Below, piece by piece: positions 35,514 to 46,959 of a DNA stretch of 64,000 bases (position 1 is the stretch's first letter; each line of letters starts with the position of its first letter). The notes beneath the pieces were generated by a model. That model had not been told where the DNA came from. It worked only from the letters and a program-made list of their open reading frames with translations, and did not search any database. Position numbers and translations under genes: made by a program. The stretch is from Cephalotrichum gorgonifer. Its lineage: Eukaryota > Ascomycota > Sordariomycetes > Microascales > Microascaceae. The stretch spans positions 62,001 through 126,000 of the forward strand of contig ONZQ02000010.1 of assembly GCA_900312665.1 (NCBI GenBank), in the 5' to 3' direction.

Positions 35514-36631
35514 ATGAAGTACATTCATTCGCAGGAGCTCATCGAGATCCCCGAGGGGGGTAAGTACCGACCGAATCATCTTTTTCTCGACCTGACACGG
35601 AGGCGTCGCAAGAGGGGGAAATGAAGGAGAGGGGATATTGGACCATTTCATGGGGCCAGCTGTGCAGGTTTCTGGGGGATATTCATGGGAGCCGCTGCTA
35701 ACTTTTCGGAATAGTCACGGTCAACATCAAGGCCCGCCACGTCACTGTCGAGGGTCCCCGAGGTACGAGAAATCACGAAATCCCCCGATGGCCGATAGGC
35801 GGATATCTACCACGAAGAAGGAGTTGCTGACCGGAGGTCGTTTGGAAAATCCTGCAGGCAAGCTCTCGAAGGACCTGAGCCATGTCGCCGTCACCTTCAC
35901 CAAGCCCAAGCCCAACACCGTTGGCGTCGAGATGCACCACGGTGCTAGGAAGAACGTGGCCTCGCTCCGCACGGTCAAGTCGCTCATCACCAACCTCATC
36001 ACCGGTGTCACTAAGGGCTACCTCTACAAGATGCGCTACGTCTACGCCCATTTCCCCATCAACCTGAACCTCGAGAAGAACGCCGAGACCGGCTGCTACG
36101 ATGTTGAGATCCGGTATGCAAATTTCAACCGATCCGAAGAAGGGGGAGAGGGGGGATGGCGGGGGCGTCAGGGACCTCCCGTGGCTGTGAAAAGGGGAGA
36201 GAGAGTCTCTAAGGCTGGACTGAAGTGCTGACGTATTTTTGCCCCATAGCAACTTCATCGGCGAGAAGATCGTCCGCAGGGTGTCCATGAGGCCCGGTGT
36301 CGAGGTCGTCGTCTCGACGGCGCAGAAGGATGAGCTCATCCTCAGCGGAAACTCGGTCGAGGATGTCTCCCAAAGCGCGGCGGACATTCAGCAGAGCTGC
36401 AGGGTCCGCAACAAGGATATCCGTAAGGTTAGTAAAAGGCTCCAGGAGAGGAAACGGCTCTCCCCAATCGCAACGCCCCAATGCCAACCCGACCCCTATC
36501 CAGGGAGGGGCTTCACTTATACATATCCGCCGCCTTGGGAATGGACTCGCTAACCAAGTTGCACCTCGCAAATACAGTTCCTTGACGGTATCTACGTGTC
36601 GGAGAAGACCCACATCGATGTTGAGGCTTAG
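35514..36631 (+). CDS. rpl9: 60S ribosomal protein L9 (uL6)
   Basis: Large-subunit ribosomal protein of 193 residues near the sarcin-ricin loop and GTPase centre. Exons 35514-35559, 35715-35762, 35858-36113, 36250-36427 and 36578-36631. The spliced protein begins MKYIHSQELIEIPEGVTVNI and continues KARHVTVEGPRGKLSKDLSH, RVSMRPGVEVVVSTAQKDEL, FLDGIYVSEKTHIDVEA. Four introns, the first two in the first 100 coding bases, are typical of fungal ribosomal protein genes. Length fits the family (about 190). Confidence 0.97.
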
Positions 36632-37569
36632 AGGCAAGGCAAAGGGATTCGGGCTATGGTTTGTTTCTTCTGCGTTTTATGGGTCTCCAACGGAGTGAAG
36701 AGGGTTCCTTATTGCATTACGTGTAGCAAAAATGGGGGCTACAAAAGGCACATTTAAAACAAATGAAGACAAGAATCTTCCGTGAACGAGAATCACGAAA
36801 CCAAAAAACACCAGGTCGTCCCCCGCGGTTCCGCGGTCTTGCTGCTGGGACTCTTGCGCTGCTGCGTCTAGAACTAGTTCGAGCGCTGCGCCACTCGCGA
36901 CTCCCATTAACACCTGTACATGAATGAAGAAACATGATCTAAACCCCAAGTAGGATATGTGATTCCAATCTTGGCTAGTCCCCCTGCTCAACTTGAACTG
37001 ACTTGAACCCGAAAGCATACATACTAGACAGACATTGACGCGGAAGGAGGCACTTGAACATCGACATGTATGTAGAGTGGGTTAGAGTGACTTGAGCGCT
37101 GAGAGGTAATATTCATCGAGACGTGAGTCCCTTCTATGTAAACCCCCCTAAAATCTTGATTCTCATTCATTCTCTTAACCAAAAATTTGGTGAGCGATCC
37201 GATCTCGTATCCGTCTCGTTCCGTCATCCAACTGGGTCGCATGTCCATCATAACCCTCCCTCTCCCCGTCGCGCCCCTATAAAACTAGGGCCCCAGCACA
37301 AAAAAAATTATAAACAATAAAAACAAGAACTGTAAACACAAATTGCGGTTTGGAAAAAAAAAATCGATCCAGTCCGCGATGCAAATCCCGCTTCTCCGAA
37401 CGCCGGTCCATGAAGTGTTTTCTAGCGCCATGTACAAAAATGGTTGTGGGGCTTCAAAGAGGTGAGTGTGTTGTTAATGTGTGTCGGTGTGTCGTGGAGA
37501 CATTCATTGAGGTGAGTAAGTAGAGGTGGAGCGGGACTGAAGACGAGAGAGGGCCAACTCCAGCCACTA
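36632..37569. other. Convergent intergenic region
   Basis: 938 bases between the 3' ends of rpl9 (plus) and the cysteine-rich membrane protein (minus). A-rich stretches at 37300-37365 may hold poly(A) signals. No gene seen. Confidence 0.6.
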
Positions 37570-38800
37570 TTAACTACCGTGGGCGGAGCCCCTCCTGCTA
37601 CTCCTCGCCGCGGTTTGCCGCGTACGTTGGGTGTAGGCTGAGCGGTGTGAGCGTCCGTCCGAGCGGCGCGAGTAGCGGCTGGCATGTTTCGATCCTCCTC
37701 CGGAGCTTGAACTGCCTGTTGAAAGGGGTTAGTTCCTGTGTATCCTTCTCGGTGTCACGAGTGTTTTGGGGGGGATTAAACTTACTGGGACTCGAATCGG
37801 TGTACATGTACGAGTCAGTGTACATGGTCGGCGTCCTCGACTCGGGCCTCTTCTTGCTCTTGCGGAAGTTCAGCAGCGCCAGCATCGTCGCCGCCAGGCC
37901 CGCGAGGCCCAGCCACTTGGCGCCGCCCGACTTCTTCTTCGGCTCGTGCCTCGTGCTGACGCTGCTCCCGAACCACGAGCCGTGCGACTGCCGCTTCGTG
38001 TGCTGGCTCGAGTGCCGGCTGCTCCTCCTCGTGTACTTGTCGTCGTAGTGGTCCTCCTTCTTCTTCCTCCCGAAGATGGCGCCCAGGATCCCCTTTGCGA
38101 TGCAGCAGAAGCAGATGAAGGAGAGGAGGCAGATGCCCGCGAGCGTGCCGACCACGATGCCGGCGATGGCGCCCCCGCTGAGACCCGCCGAGCCGTCGTC
38201 GTCCTGGCCCGCCCCGCCGGCGCCGCCGAGGCCGGTCGACTCGGGGCTGCCCGTGCCCGTGACGCGGAAGGGCGCGGAGAACTGCGTCGTCAGCGTCGTC
38301 AGCTGGCCGTCCGTTGTCATGACGATGGTCGTGGTCCCGCTCCCCGCCGGGGGCCCGTCCTCGAAGCCGGGCTTCGGGACGCATTGGCCTATCTCTCCGC
38401 ACTGTTGCCACCAGTCGCAGCAGATCCAGCCGCACGACGACCAGCCCGGGCTCTGTGGCACGCAGGGGACGGACTTGTCGATGGGCGTGGGGGCGGCTTC
38501 AACCCACTTGGTGGTGATGGTGCTGGTGAAGGTGTTGGTCTCGGTCCAGGTGGTGGTGAGGACGTTCTGGCCGGCGGCGCACTTGGCGATGCCATTCTCG
38601 GTGAAACAGGCGGAGCCGGCGCCGCAGCAGTACTGGTTGTCGGCGCCGCAGTATTGTTCGCAGGCGCGGGGCATCAGGTAGGAGTAGCCGGCATCATGGA
38701 GGTCGTCTTTCGGGTAGGGATAGGCTTGGATTTGCGAAGGGGCGAGGAAAAGGAGGAAGGCGGCGAAAAGCGCCGCCCTTAGTCGCTGATTGCGGTCCAT
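37570..38800 (-). CDS. Secretory-pathway cysteine-rich membrane protein
   Basis: Unnamed 386-residue protein. Exons 38800-37786 and 37715-37570; the splice gives a Ser/Arg-rich tail (SPSSSSSGGGSKHASRYS) ending in a stop at 37570. Start at 38800 puts a clear signal peptide (LRAALFAAFLLFLAPSQIQA) at the N-terminus; an upstream in-frame ATG-less extension would bury it. The ectodomain has two cysteine clusters: residues ~47-74 (ACEQYCGADNQYCCGAGSAC) and ~113-140 (SSCGWICCDWWQQCGEIGQC). A Thr-rich linker, a single strong membrane helix at ~211-234 and a cytosolic Arg/Lys/Ser-rich tail follow. A second hydrophobic stretch (WLGLAGLAATMLALL) is at ~293-308. The plan (signal, Cys module, Ser/Thr linker, one TM, basic tail) recalls fungal wall-stress sensors, but I see no WSC domain. 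Function unknown. Confidence 0.8.
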
Positions 38801-41213
38801 CTTGTTTTTGTGCGCGTGAGGGTGAGATTCCGATCTCAATGAGGGCGATTGAGGGGGAAGAGCTGGTTTGGGTATGAAGAGCTCAGGATGGTCGGAGGAA
38901 TGAGGAGAACCCAATGAATGGCTCCCCAGGAGAAGGGCTCACGCCAGGCTTGAAGCCAGTTTAGCGGCCTATCTTCCACCTCGTTTCCTCAGTCGCAAGC
39001 AATTTTTTTTGACTGCCGGTTCCCTCTAATAGTTTGGCGGAGAGTGGTGCTGGTGATGAAGCCGGGATATGCTGGCCCCGTAAGCCCAGGCTGTGTGTGT
39101 ATATAAGTTCGACTTACACCACAGCACGGTGTCAGTAAGGGAAGTGAGACAAATGCCGGAAATCGGACTTTTTTCGCGGACGACGAGATAACGATTCAGG
39201 AACAAACGAGAAACATATTTAGCAGAGAACTGTAAAGTAACAGATGCGGAAGAGAAAGAAAAAAAAAAGAGAGACCCGGGTGTGAGATCTACCTGCAGGT
39301 ATTATAACAATAAGTGGGATGGCTTGGGTGGCATCCAACTTGTGCATATGGAACTGGGCCAATAATTAGGTACCGTGCAGCTGAGGGGTGGGTTGTTAGT
39401 GTTACCAGCCACCTCACCGCACACCACAACACGATTCTCCAACCCCGCGCATTTTTCTGCTTGACATTCCCCTCCAATTATTGCTCGCAGCGTCGACCTT
39501 AACCACTCCACCCATATACCTCCCCGTCACACATCCCCCCCTTCAATTACAACCCGGCGATGTGCCCCTGGAAATTTTCTTTTTTTTCTCTCTCTTTTGT
39601 CGTTCGTTACCCGCGGGATCCTGGCATGTTTCGCTCATTTTTATTTGTATTGTTTCTTCGCCCGGCCCAAGATTGCGAGATTTTTGGCCCATTCTTCTTT
39701 TCGGGACCCGGGGTTCTGTGCGCCGCCCGCGTTCGGTCGGGTCGGCACCCGGGAATTATTAGGCCGCTGGTCCCTAAAATTCGGGCGCACATGCTCCAGT
39801 TTTCGCTGCAAGGTGAGCTGGTTAGCACACGCATGGTCTCCACGCCTTGAACTCGTACTCGTACTCGTAAAAGCGGTGGAAGGACACCGACCAGGCTCAC
39901 GGCTCTCGACTGGACAATACATGTACATGTAAACACTGGTCACGGCACCACTGCACCAAGTTCATTCGTCCGTCATTCATGTCCTTCTTCCCTCTTCTCG
40001 CTTGGGTGAGCTGTGAGTTGTCGGTAGTCCCATGACCAGGCCCAGGCCCCCCACCACCACCCCCGGCCCGCCCCAACCCCGAGACCACGTCGATCGATCT
40101 GATGGGCTTCCCTTCCCTCCTGTCTCCCCTGGTTGCCGTTGCCGCAGGTGCTTTACGAAGTACTGTACCGTCGCTCCAACATACGCCCGCGTCTCTTGGC
40201 GAGAACGCTCTCTCCTGGCCGGAGATCCACCCGTGCTCCCCCATGCAGGATCGGAGTTGCGGATGATCGCAGTTCTTTCCCCAACGCCGTAAGGCCCCGC
40301 TGGCCGTGTGCATGGTCCAAGCACTCCATACAATAAATGTATTAGACGTCATACTCGTAGTATCACGGTCTCACAGGATATTGGGGTGGTAAGTTGTCAT
40401 TCTGGTGGGTGCAAAATGTCTCTTGCAGCCTTTCATTCTGAACTGCACTAAAGAACTGTAGGCGGAGATTTTCCGCAGTCTCGGGACGATGACCTTGGCG
40501 GACGGTTCCGTTCCTGGATGAGAGCTAGAGGAAAGCAAGAGACGAGTTCTCATCACACCCTTGAGTACCCGTACCTTGAGACAATGCACCCGTTTAACGT
40601 ACCTGCATCTCTTCTTCTTCCTGGGGGCTCCCTCAGCTAATTGTCCCGGCCCCATAGCCCAGCCATCGTAGTTGTCTCTAAAGGTGCATTCGTGCCTTGC
40701 ATTGGTTTGTGGTCTGGAACTCGGATTCATAGTCAGAGTTAAAGACTCAAATATTATCCCTCTATCTGACCTTAATCATGAGACGGGCACTCTGGTCATG
40801 TGTGTATAATCACCTGGCACTGTTAGTCCCTGTCCAACATTCACACAGCGGCAGCTAATGTACGAAAGTTGAGAGGGGAAGGTTTATTATAGGCTCTCAG
40901 AGTCTGTGTCAGCAAACCCCACTAGCTGCTCTGCCATTACTCGAAGCTATTAGCACCGAATCCCAATCAGCGAATAGCCCCCATTTGTCTGAGCCTTGAT
41001 CAAGCTCGCGACGTCACTTTCCTGCGATATCGCCCAAAGCGAGCGCTCATCAACCACATCGACGTCCATCCGCCTCTTTCCGAGCTGCTTCGCTCGCAGC
41101 ACGTCAGCCATCAACCCGGCAGAAGGTTCGCGGCCCCCGTCGTCAACCTCATCTCCTCATCTTAACGACGCCATCTCTTGTTCCATTCATTTCCTTGGCA
41201 GCTCTCCGTCAAA
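38801..41213. other. Long divergent intergenic region
   Basis: 2.4 kb between the membrane-protein gene (minus) and the V-ATPase gene (plus), covering both promoters. It holds GTACTC-type motifs (39851-39869, about 40160 and 40350), a T-run near 39590 and AC-rich C tracts near 40050. No supported gene. Confidence 0.6.
39851..39869. repeat. ACTCGT hexamer run
   Basis: Three tandem ACTCGT units in intergenic DNA; same motif family as elsewhere in the window. Confidence 0.7.
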
Positions 41214-42904
41214 ATGTTCCTCGATCCTCCGGCCTACCTGGCCTCGCTCCAGAACAACATCCGTCAAAGACCCATCCCATGGGATGGCGCCGTCCGATCT
41301 GGCATCATAACAGATGACCAGCTCTCCAGGATCCGTGCCGTCGACCGCGCGAAGAAGCCCGATACTAAGCAGGCCATCGTCGAGGACGATGTGCCCGCAT
41401 ACGCGTCGCTATTCGCTGGCCAAGCCGGCCGGCCCAGCATCCTCGAGTCGGCGGCGAAGCAGCCGGCCATGCTTCAATATCTCCTTGTCCTCCTAAGCGA
41501 TCTCATATCTTGTAGGTTATCGCCGACCCCGACTGGGAAGTTTGTACCCACTCGTTTTGGGGGCCGAGGGATTATAGCGTTTGGGCCGCGCAGCTTCTTC
41601 GGGCACATCCATTCATCGACGCATGCTCCTCTCTTCAGCAGATGTTCTACCTCACCTCGCCAGAACAGAGATCTAGGCTAACATTGTCCGCCCCGTCATA
41701 TTGCAGGCAGCACCGTCTTCGCGAAGAGTCTGCTCGACTCAGACGATCCTTATCGGAGTTTACGCCCGCTTCTCAGCCACTCGACTACACCAGACGACCC
41801 TATCCGACTCCTCACATCCACCGTCTTGACGGGCATCATTGGGGCCACGCGAGACTCGTCCCAGGCAACCGTGCAGGTTCTGTCCGACCTACTGCCGTAC
41901 CTCTCTGAGCAGGTCAGGGGTAGCGACGCCTCGAAGCAAGATATCGCCGTCCAGCAGTTGTCCCATGTCCTGTCTACGCCCGGCCTGCGCAGCCAGTTCT
42001 GGGGACTAAGGGAGGATACCGTCAAGCCCATGATTGACATCCTGGGGTCCGCAGCCGGTTTGGGTTCGCAGAGCTCATCCGCCAGTTTGTGGAGTGGCAC
42101 TAATAACCAGAGGCCCACGGGGCCTGACGGACAGGTAGACAGTGGAGTGGGGATAGAGCTGCTGTACCACGTTTTGTTTGCCGTGTGGCAGTTGAGCTTC
42201 GATGCCAAGAAGATCGGAGACGATCTCAACGAGTAAGTGGTGATATTCCCTGAGCGATTGGTGTTCCGTATTGCTAACGAGATCGGCCCAGCGAATATGA
42301 CATTGTGATCCTCTATTCCCAGCTCCTAAAGGTCTCCCCCAAAGAAAAGATTTCCCGAGTCATCATCGCCACTCTTCGGAACCTGCTCGAGAACAACGAG
42401 AAAACCCTCCTTCCTACGGCCGTCCTCGCAAGGCTTCCGACCGTACTCGGGAACCTAGCCGGCCGTCACTATGCTGACCAGGAACTGCTCGAGGACCTCG
42501 GCGTTCTCCAGGAGCTGCTCGAGGAGTATACCCGGACCAAGACGACATTCGACGAGTACGTGGCGGAGGTCAATACGGGACATCTACGGTGGTCGCCGCC
42601 GCACCGCAACGCCATGTTCTGGGCCGAGAACGCTCGGAAAATATTGGAGTACGAAAGGGGAGAGCTCCCGCGGAAGATAAGTGAGATCATGGCCAAGCCC
42701 TGGGATCAGGACAAGGCTGTGTTGGCCATCGCGTGTAACGACATCGGGTGCCTCGTGAAGGAGGTCCCGGAGAAGAGGCACCAGCTGGAGAAGCTGGGGT
42801 TGAAGAGGCGCATCATGGAGCTGATGGGGGATACTGACGAGAATGTTAAGTGGGAGAGCCTGAGGGCGCTGGGGGCCTGGCTGAAGTACAGCTTCGAGGG
42901 TTAG
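41214..42904 (+). CDS. vma13: V-ATPase subunit H (Vma13)
   Basis: Regulatory subunit of the V1 sector of the vacuolar proton pump; in yeast it is needed for activity and silences free V1. Exons 41214-41511, 41707-42232 and 42292-42904 encode 478 residues, the normal length. N-terminus MFLDPPAYLASLQNNIRQRP. The armadillo-type helical repeats include DPYRSLRPLLSHST, LLTSTVLTGIIGATRD, and EYDIVILYSQLLKVSPKEKISRVIIATLRN. The C-terminal domain includes GHLRWSPPHRNAMFWAENA and ends WESLRALGAWLKYSFEG. The first intron is 195 bases, longer than the others here, and the upstream frame stays open through most of it, so intron retention would add about 57 unrelated residues before a stop. Confidence 0.95.
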
Positions 42905-44692
42905 GGTAACTGTCGAGTTCGTCAATGGGTGCCCTGTCGGCCCCGGCGTCTGCGTTCAAGCGAATCCTACAGTTCTTTTGAGCGAACTGATATCCTGTGA
43001 CCGAGGGACCGAGCAGATCTGAGTTGGTAGGCGGGCTTGGTCGGACTGAGCATGAGATAGAGCTGGGGAAGGGGTTTTTGTTTTCAACGGTTTCTCGGGT
43101 AATGGGGTATTGCCGTCGTAGCATGCCAGAGGGCACATCAACTTGTATCAATCAGCTCGAAAGCAGTAGCGTCTTCTCTTTCTTGATCACATTCGCGATC
43201 GTTGGTGCCGAGCGATATTGGCAGCTTCTTCGGAGGTCGAGCTCGACCCCGACCCGGACTATTGAAGGTTGAAGGGTGTCGGTGTACCATGTCATGATAT
43301 GCCACGCCGGATATTAGTGGTCATGTCGGTGGTCTATCTGTCCCTCACGACCTATCCGGCCTTCTCTTGACACTTGTTCAACATCGCAACAGACGCGGGC
43401 GTGTCAGGACAAGGATTACACTTCCACCTTGCAGCAGATGCACGGCTACCAGCTTATAAGGAGAGAGGTACGCAGAGAAGGGCTATCAGATCCTCCCCGT
43501 GCTGCTGAGGAAGAGTAGCGGGGGCAACGCGCCGAAGGAGAGCGCCGATACGGTGATGAGGAAGGAGGGAAGACTGGGATTATACATAATATTCCGGGAG
43601 TACAGCAGCACGTGGATAGGACGAGATGGGAGGCTTTGAAAGCGCGAGAGCAGCCCATGAAGCCAGCTAGCCATCGCCAAGACATGATATCAAGATTCTC
43701 TAGATTTACTTTTCTCTTTTTTAAGTAAAGATAAAGCGTTGGGACAAACTGTCGCCGTACTTTCATGGGAAGCCATCACAGACAGCTACGACTTCCCTCA
43801 AACTGACGGGTACTTCTCTCTAGCATCCCTTCTCTCGCAAGGCCCGACACATAAACGTCGGGGCAAGGAGAACCTCGCTGAGAGAACGGGGGCTCGGGCG
43901 TGAACCTAAGTCCTCGTTGGTGATCGGGTGCGTGGTTGAGAAGAAAGAACCCTTGGAAAGTCTGGGCAGGAAAATTTGGGTGAGAATATTATATGCTGGG
44001 GGTTGGACCTAACAGTTGGATGACTAATTCGGTACTTGCTTCTCCCTTCATCTCGTTACTAAGCACAATGTATTAATTCCTTCCCGAGGTTGATGACGTT
44101 TGCCCATGTTAGTGCCCTCTTGCTCCAATGATACCACTTCGGGCGATACCCCGCCGGCCGGGATCCATGCGCGGGCGGAGAGTATTGGGGAGTAAGGAAA
44201 CCCGGACGTCGTGACTCACCGGTGTAGAAAGATGTCCATTGGGACTGATGTGATAGCGGAAGGTGGGGGGTCACAGGTTTGTCCTTCCTGCCTGTCGTTA
44301 CGAGTCGGCTGTTACGGGGCAAGTATGACCGATGGTTGACATGCTTTCCCTAAACACCTACAAATACAACAGGACGGAAGGTAGCATCGGCAGCGGGGGA
44401 CTATAGTCCGATCTTCGGCAATGCAAATTGGAACCCACCCCCGACCAATTCCGACGGGGAGCAAGGGAGAGATGCACCCCCCGGGGCATCTCTTGGCCGG
44501 CGCACTAAAAGCTTCCAACCATATGTTTGTACCGTTGATAGATACACCCGGGACATCTCAATACATGGCTATTCTGCTCTCTTCGAGGACGCCCTTCTTC
44601 TACTCCCCTCCATCAGCTCGAAAGAGCCAGACAATGAGCTCACCCGGTGTCTTTCATTCGTAGACGGCGCATCAGCAACTCTCGGCCCTGAG
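42905..44692. other. Intergenic region vma13 to MFS gene
   Basis: About 1.8 kb. Small frames here show no family features. The last part includes the promoter and 5' UTR of the transporter. Confidence 0.6.
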
Positions 44693-46623
44693 ATGTCGGA
44701 ACCAGGCTTCCGCGGATCGGACGAGAAGCCGAGCCGAGACATTTCGGGGATTCCCGAGTCTCCTGACGACGATGTCGCGTCTAAGGAGCAGAACTCGCCC
44801 ACTTTCGAGGATCTCAAGACATCGTCCGTAAATAACAGCGATGTGGGAGCCGGGGCAGGAGTGGCATCTCCAACCAGGAGCCCAGTTGGGACCGGAATGG
44901 AGACCAGCACTGAGAGGCCGCTGCGGCCGTGGGCCCTGCGGATCCTTCTTTGGACCCCCAAGCGCTGCCGCTATGACCCTAACAATCCCCCCGAGTTCAC
45001 AATGTTTCTTAACATCCTCTTCGGCTTTGTAGGTCTCACTCCCCCCTTCTTGTTGTCCTATTCCCATTGCTAACAGGCCAGCCAGGCGGCCTGCTTCACC
45101 GTCGCCACCCTCTACTACAACCAGCCCGTCCTCGACAAGATCGCTGAGACCTTCGAGGTGACGTACGAAAAGGCGTCCTCCGTCGCGACCCTCCTCCAGG
45201 CCGGCTACGCCGCCGGCCTCCTCTTCCTATGTCCCCTCGGCGACATCGTGAAGCGCCGCCCCTTCATCCTAGGCCTCACCTGGATAACCGCCCTACTTGT
45301 AAGTGCCACCCTCAGCTTATTACAACCCCTACTGCGGCCCTCCCCTTCCCCTTCTTTAATGATCTCGAAGAAACCAATACTCACGCTCATCACCTCCCGA
45401 CCACAAGTGGCTCGGCCTCTGCATAACTACAAACTTCCAAGTCTTCGCCGCCCTCTCCTTCCTCTGCGGCGTCACGACCGTGACGCCCCAGCTCATGCTC
45501 CCGCTAGTCGGCGACTTCGCCCCACCCGCCCGCCGCGCCTCCTCCCTCTCTATCGTAGTGTCGGGCCTCATGCTCGGCATGCTTGCCGCGCGCCTCCTCT
45601 CGGGAACCATAGCTAACTACACCTCCTGGCGCGACGTCTACTGGCTCGCCTTTGGCCTCCAGCACCTCATTCTCGTCGTGCTATTCTTCTTCCTTCCGGA
45701 CTACCCCTCCACCAACAAGAACCTCAGCTACGTCCGCATCCTCACCTCCATCATCCGCATGTTCTTCTCCGAGCCCCTCCTCGTCCAGGCCTGCATCATC
45801 GCCCTCTGCATGAGCGCCTCCTTCACGTCCTTCTGGACGACGCTCACCTTCCTCCTCGCCTCCCCGCCCTACGAGTACCCCTCGCTGACCATCGGCCTCT
45901 TCTCCCTCATCGGCATAGTCGTCATTGTTGGTGGCCCTTTCTACGGCCGCCTCATAACGGACCGCCTGACGCCCTGGCTCTCCTCCATGATCGGCCAAGT
46001 CTTAGCGTTGGCGGGAGTCATTGTCGGCGCGTTCACGGGGGAGTTCACGGTCGCGGGGCCGGTGGTGCAGGCCGTGGCCATCGACGTAGGCTCGCAGACG
46101 GCTAGCGTGGCTAATCGGGCCGCGATATACACCATCGACCCGAAGGCGAGGAACAGGCTGAACACGGCGTACATGGTTATGGCGTTCGTGGGGCAGCTGT
46201 CCGGGACATCGATCGGGAACCGGCTTTACGACGCGGGAGGTTGGACCTGGAGTGGGGCTTGCGGTAGTAAGTTCTTTCTCTCCTCCTCAACTTCCTCCTC
46301 ACTTTCTCTTCCCGTTCTTCCCCGCTCCCCCCCTTCGCTTGTTCTAACGGTTCATAGTGGGTTTCATCGCCTTTTCCATTCTAATCGGCTTCGCCAAGGG
46401 GCCACACGAGCCCGGGTGGTTCGGATGGAGCGGAGGCTGGGCTATGAGGGCCGTACGCCCCAAGGATACCGGTTCGCCCGGAGAAGAGAGCGGCAAGAGT
46501 GGTAGCAGCTTGGATGTGGAGGCCGCACCAGTTTTTACCCATGGCCAGGATATAGTGCCGCCGGAGACTACGAAGGAGGGAGAGTGTGGCCGGAGTGTAG
46601 CGGTTAATGGCAAAACGGCGTGA
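44693..46623 (+). CDS. Major facilitator superfamily transporter
   Basis: Predicted 560-residue multi-pass transporter; substrate unknown. Exons 44693-45028, 45077-45298, 45408-46266 and 46358-46623. The N-terminal ~95 residues are hydrophilic (acidic/Ser-rich). The membrane part starts near EFTMFLNILFGFASQAACFT. It shows TLYYNQPVLDKIAETF and the MFS motif A-like loop CPLGDIVKRRP between TM2 and TM3. The second half includes GGPFYGRLITDRL, a second motif-A-like loop, then NRLNTAYMVMAFVGQLSGTSIGN. This resembles the YnfM-like/DHA1 group of drug:H+ antiporters. The third intron has two adjacent GT donors (46264 and 46267) that differ by one codon; I chose the GTAAGT site. Convergent with the annexin gene. 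Confidence 0.9.
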
Positions 46624-46959
46624 TGGGGATATATAATATCCCCCTCCCTGACACCAGGTAGGGAGTTTTTTTCTATTTGCATAATGCATAATTTAGACAT
46701 ACAGCTGGTTGGAGGCTGTCCAGAAATTCTCACCTATAATATCATGACTCAAGTGCTAGACGATCAATATAAAGCTATTCGACACACAGTCTAGAAGATA
46801 TTATGGATGCGTCGAATTAATTCATCCTTCATGGAGGGTAGATAATGCTCGTGAAACCTTCGCTACTGAAAAAAAAAGAAGCCCCCAGCCCATGGATATC
46901 CGAAAAGGAACGAAGACATGAAATTATCAAATACATCGTATACCCCCCCTTTCCCGCCA
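46624..46959. other. Convergent intergenic region MFS / annexin
   Basis: 336 bases, AT-richer than the flanks, holding both 3' UTRs. Nothing else seen. Confidence 0.65.

Noticed and set aside
37766..38782. 338-codon frame antisense to the cysteine-rich membrane protein
   Set aside because: Ala/Arg/Gly-rich shadow of a GC-rich gene; the minus-strand frame has the signal peptide, Cys modules and membrane helix.
38801..38914. N-terminal extension of the membrane protein
   Set aside because: The frame is open upstream, but starting there would bury the signal peptide; the Met at 38800 is the natural start.
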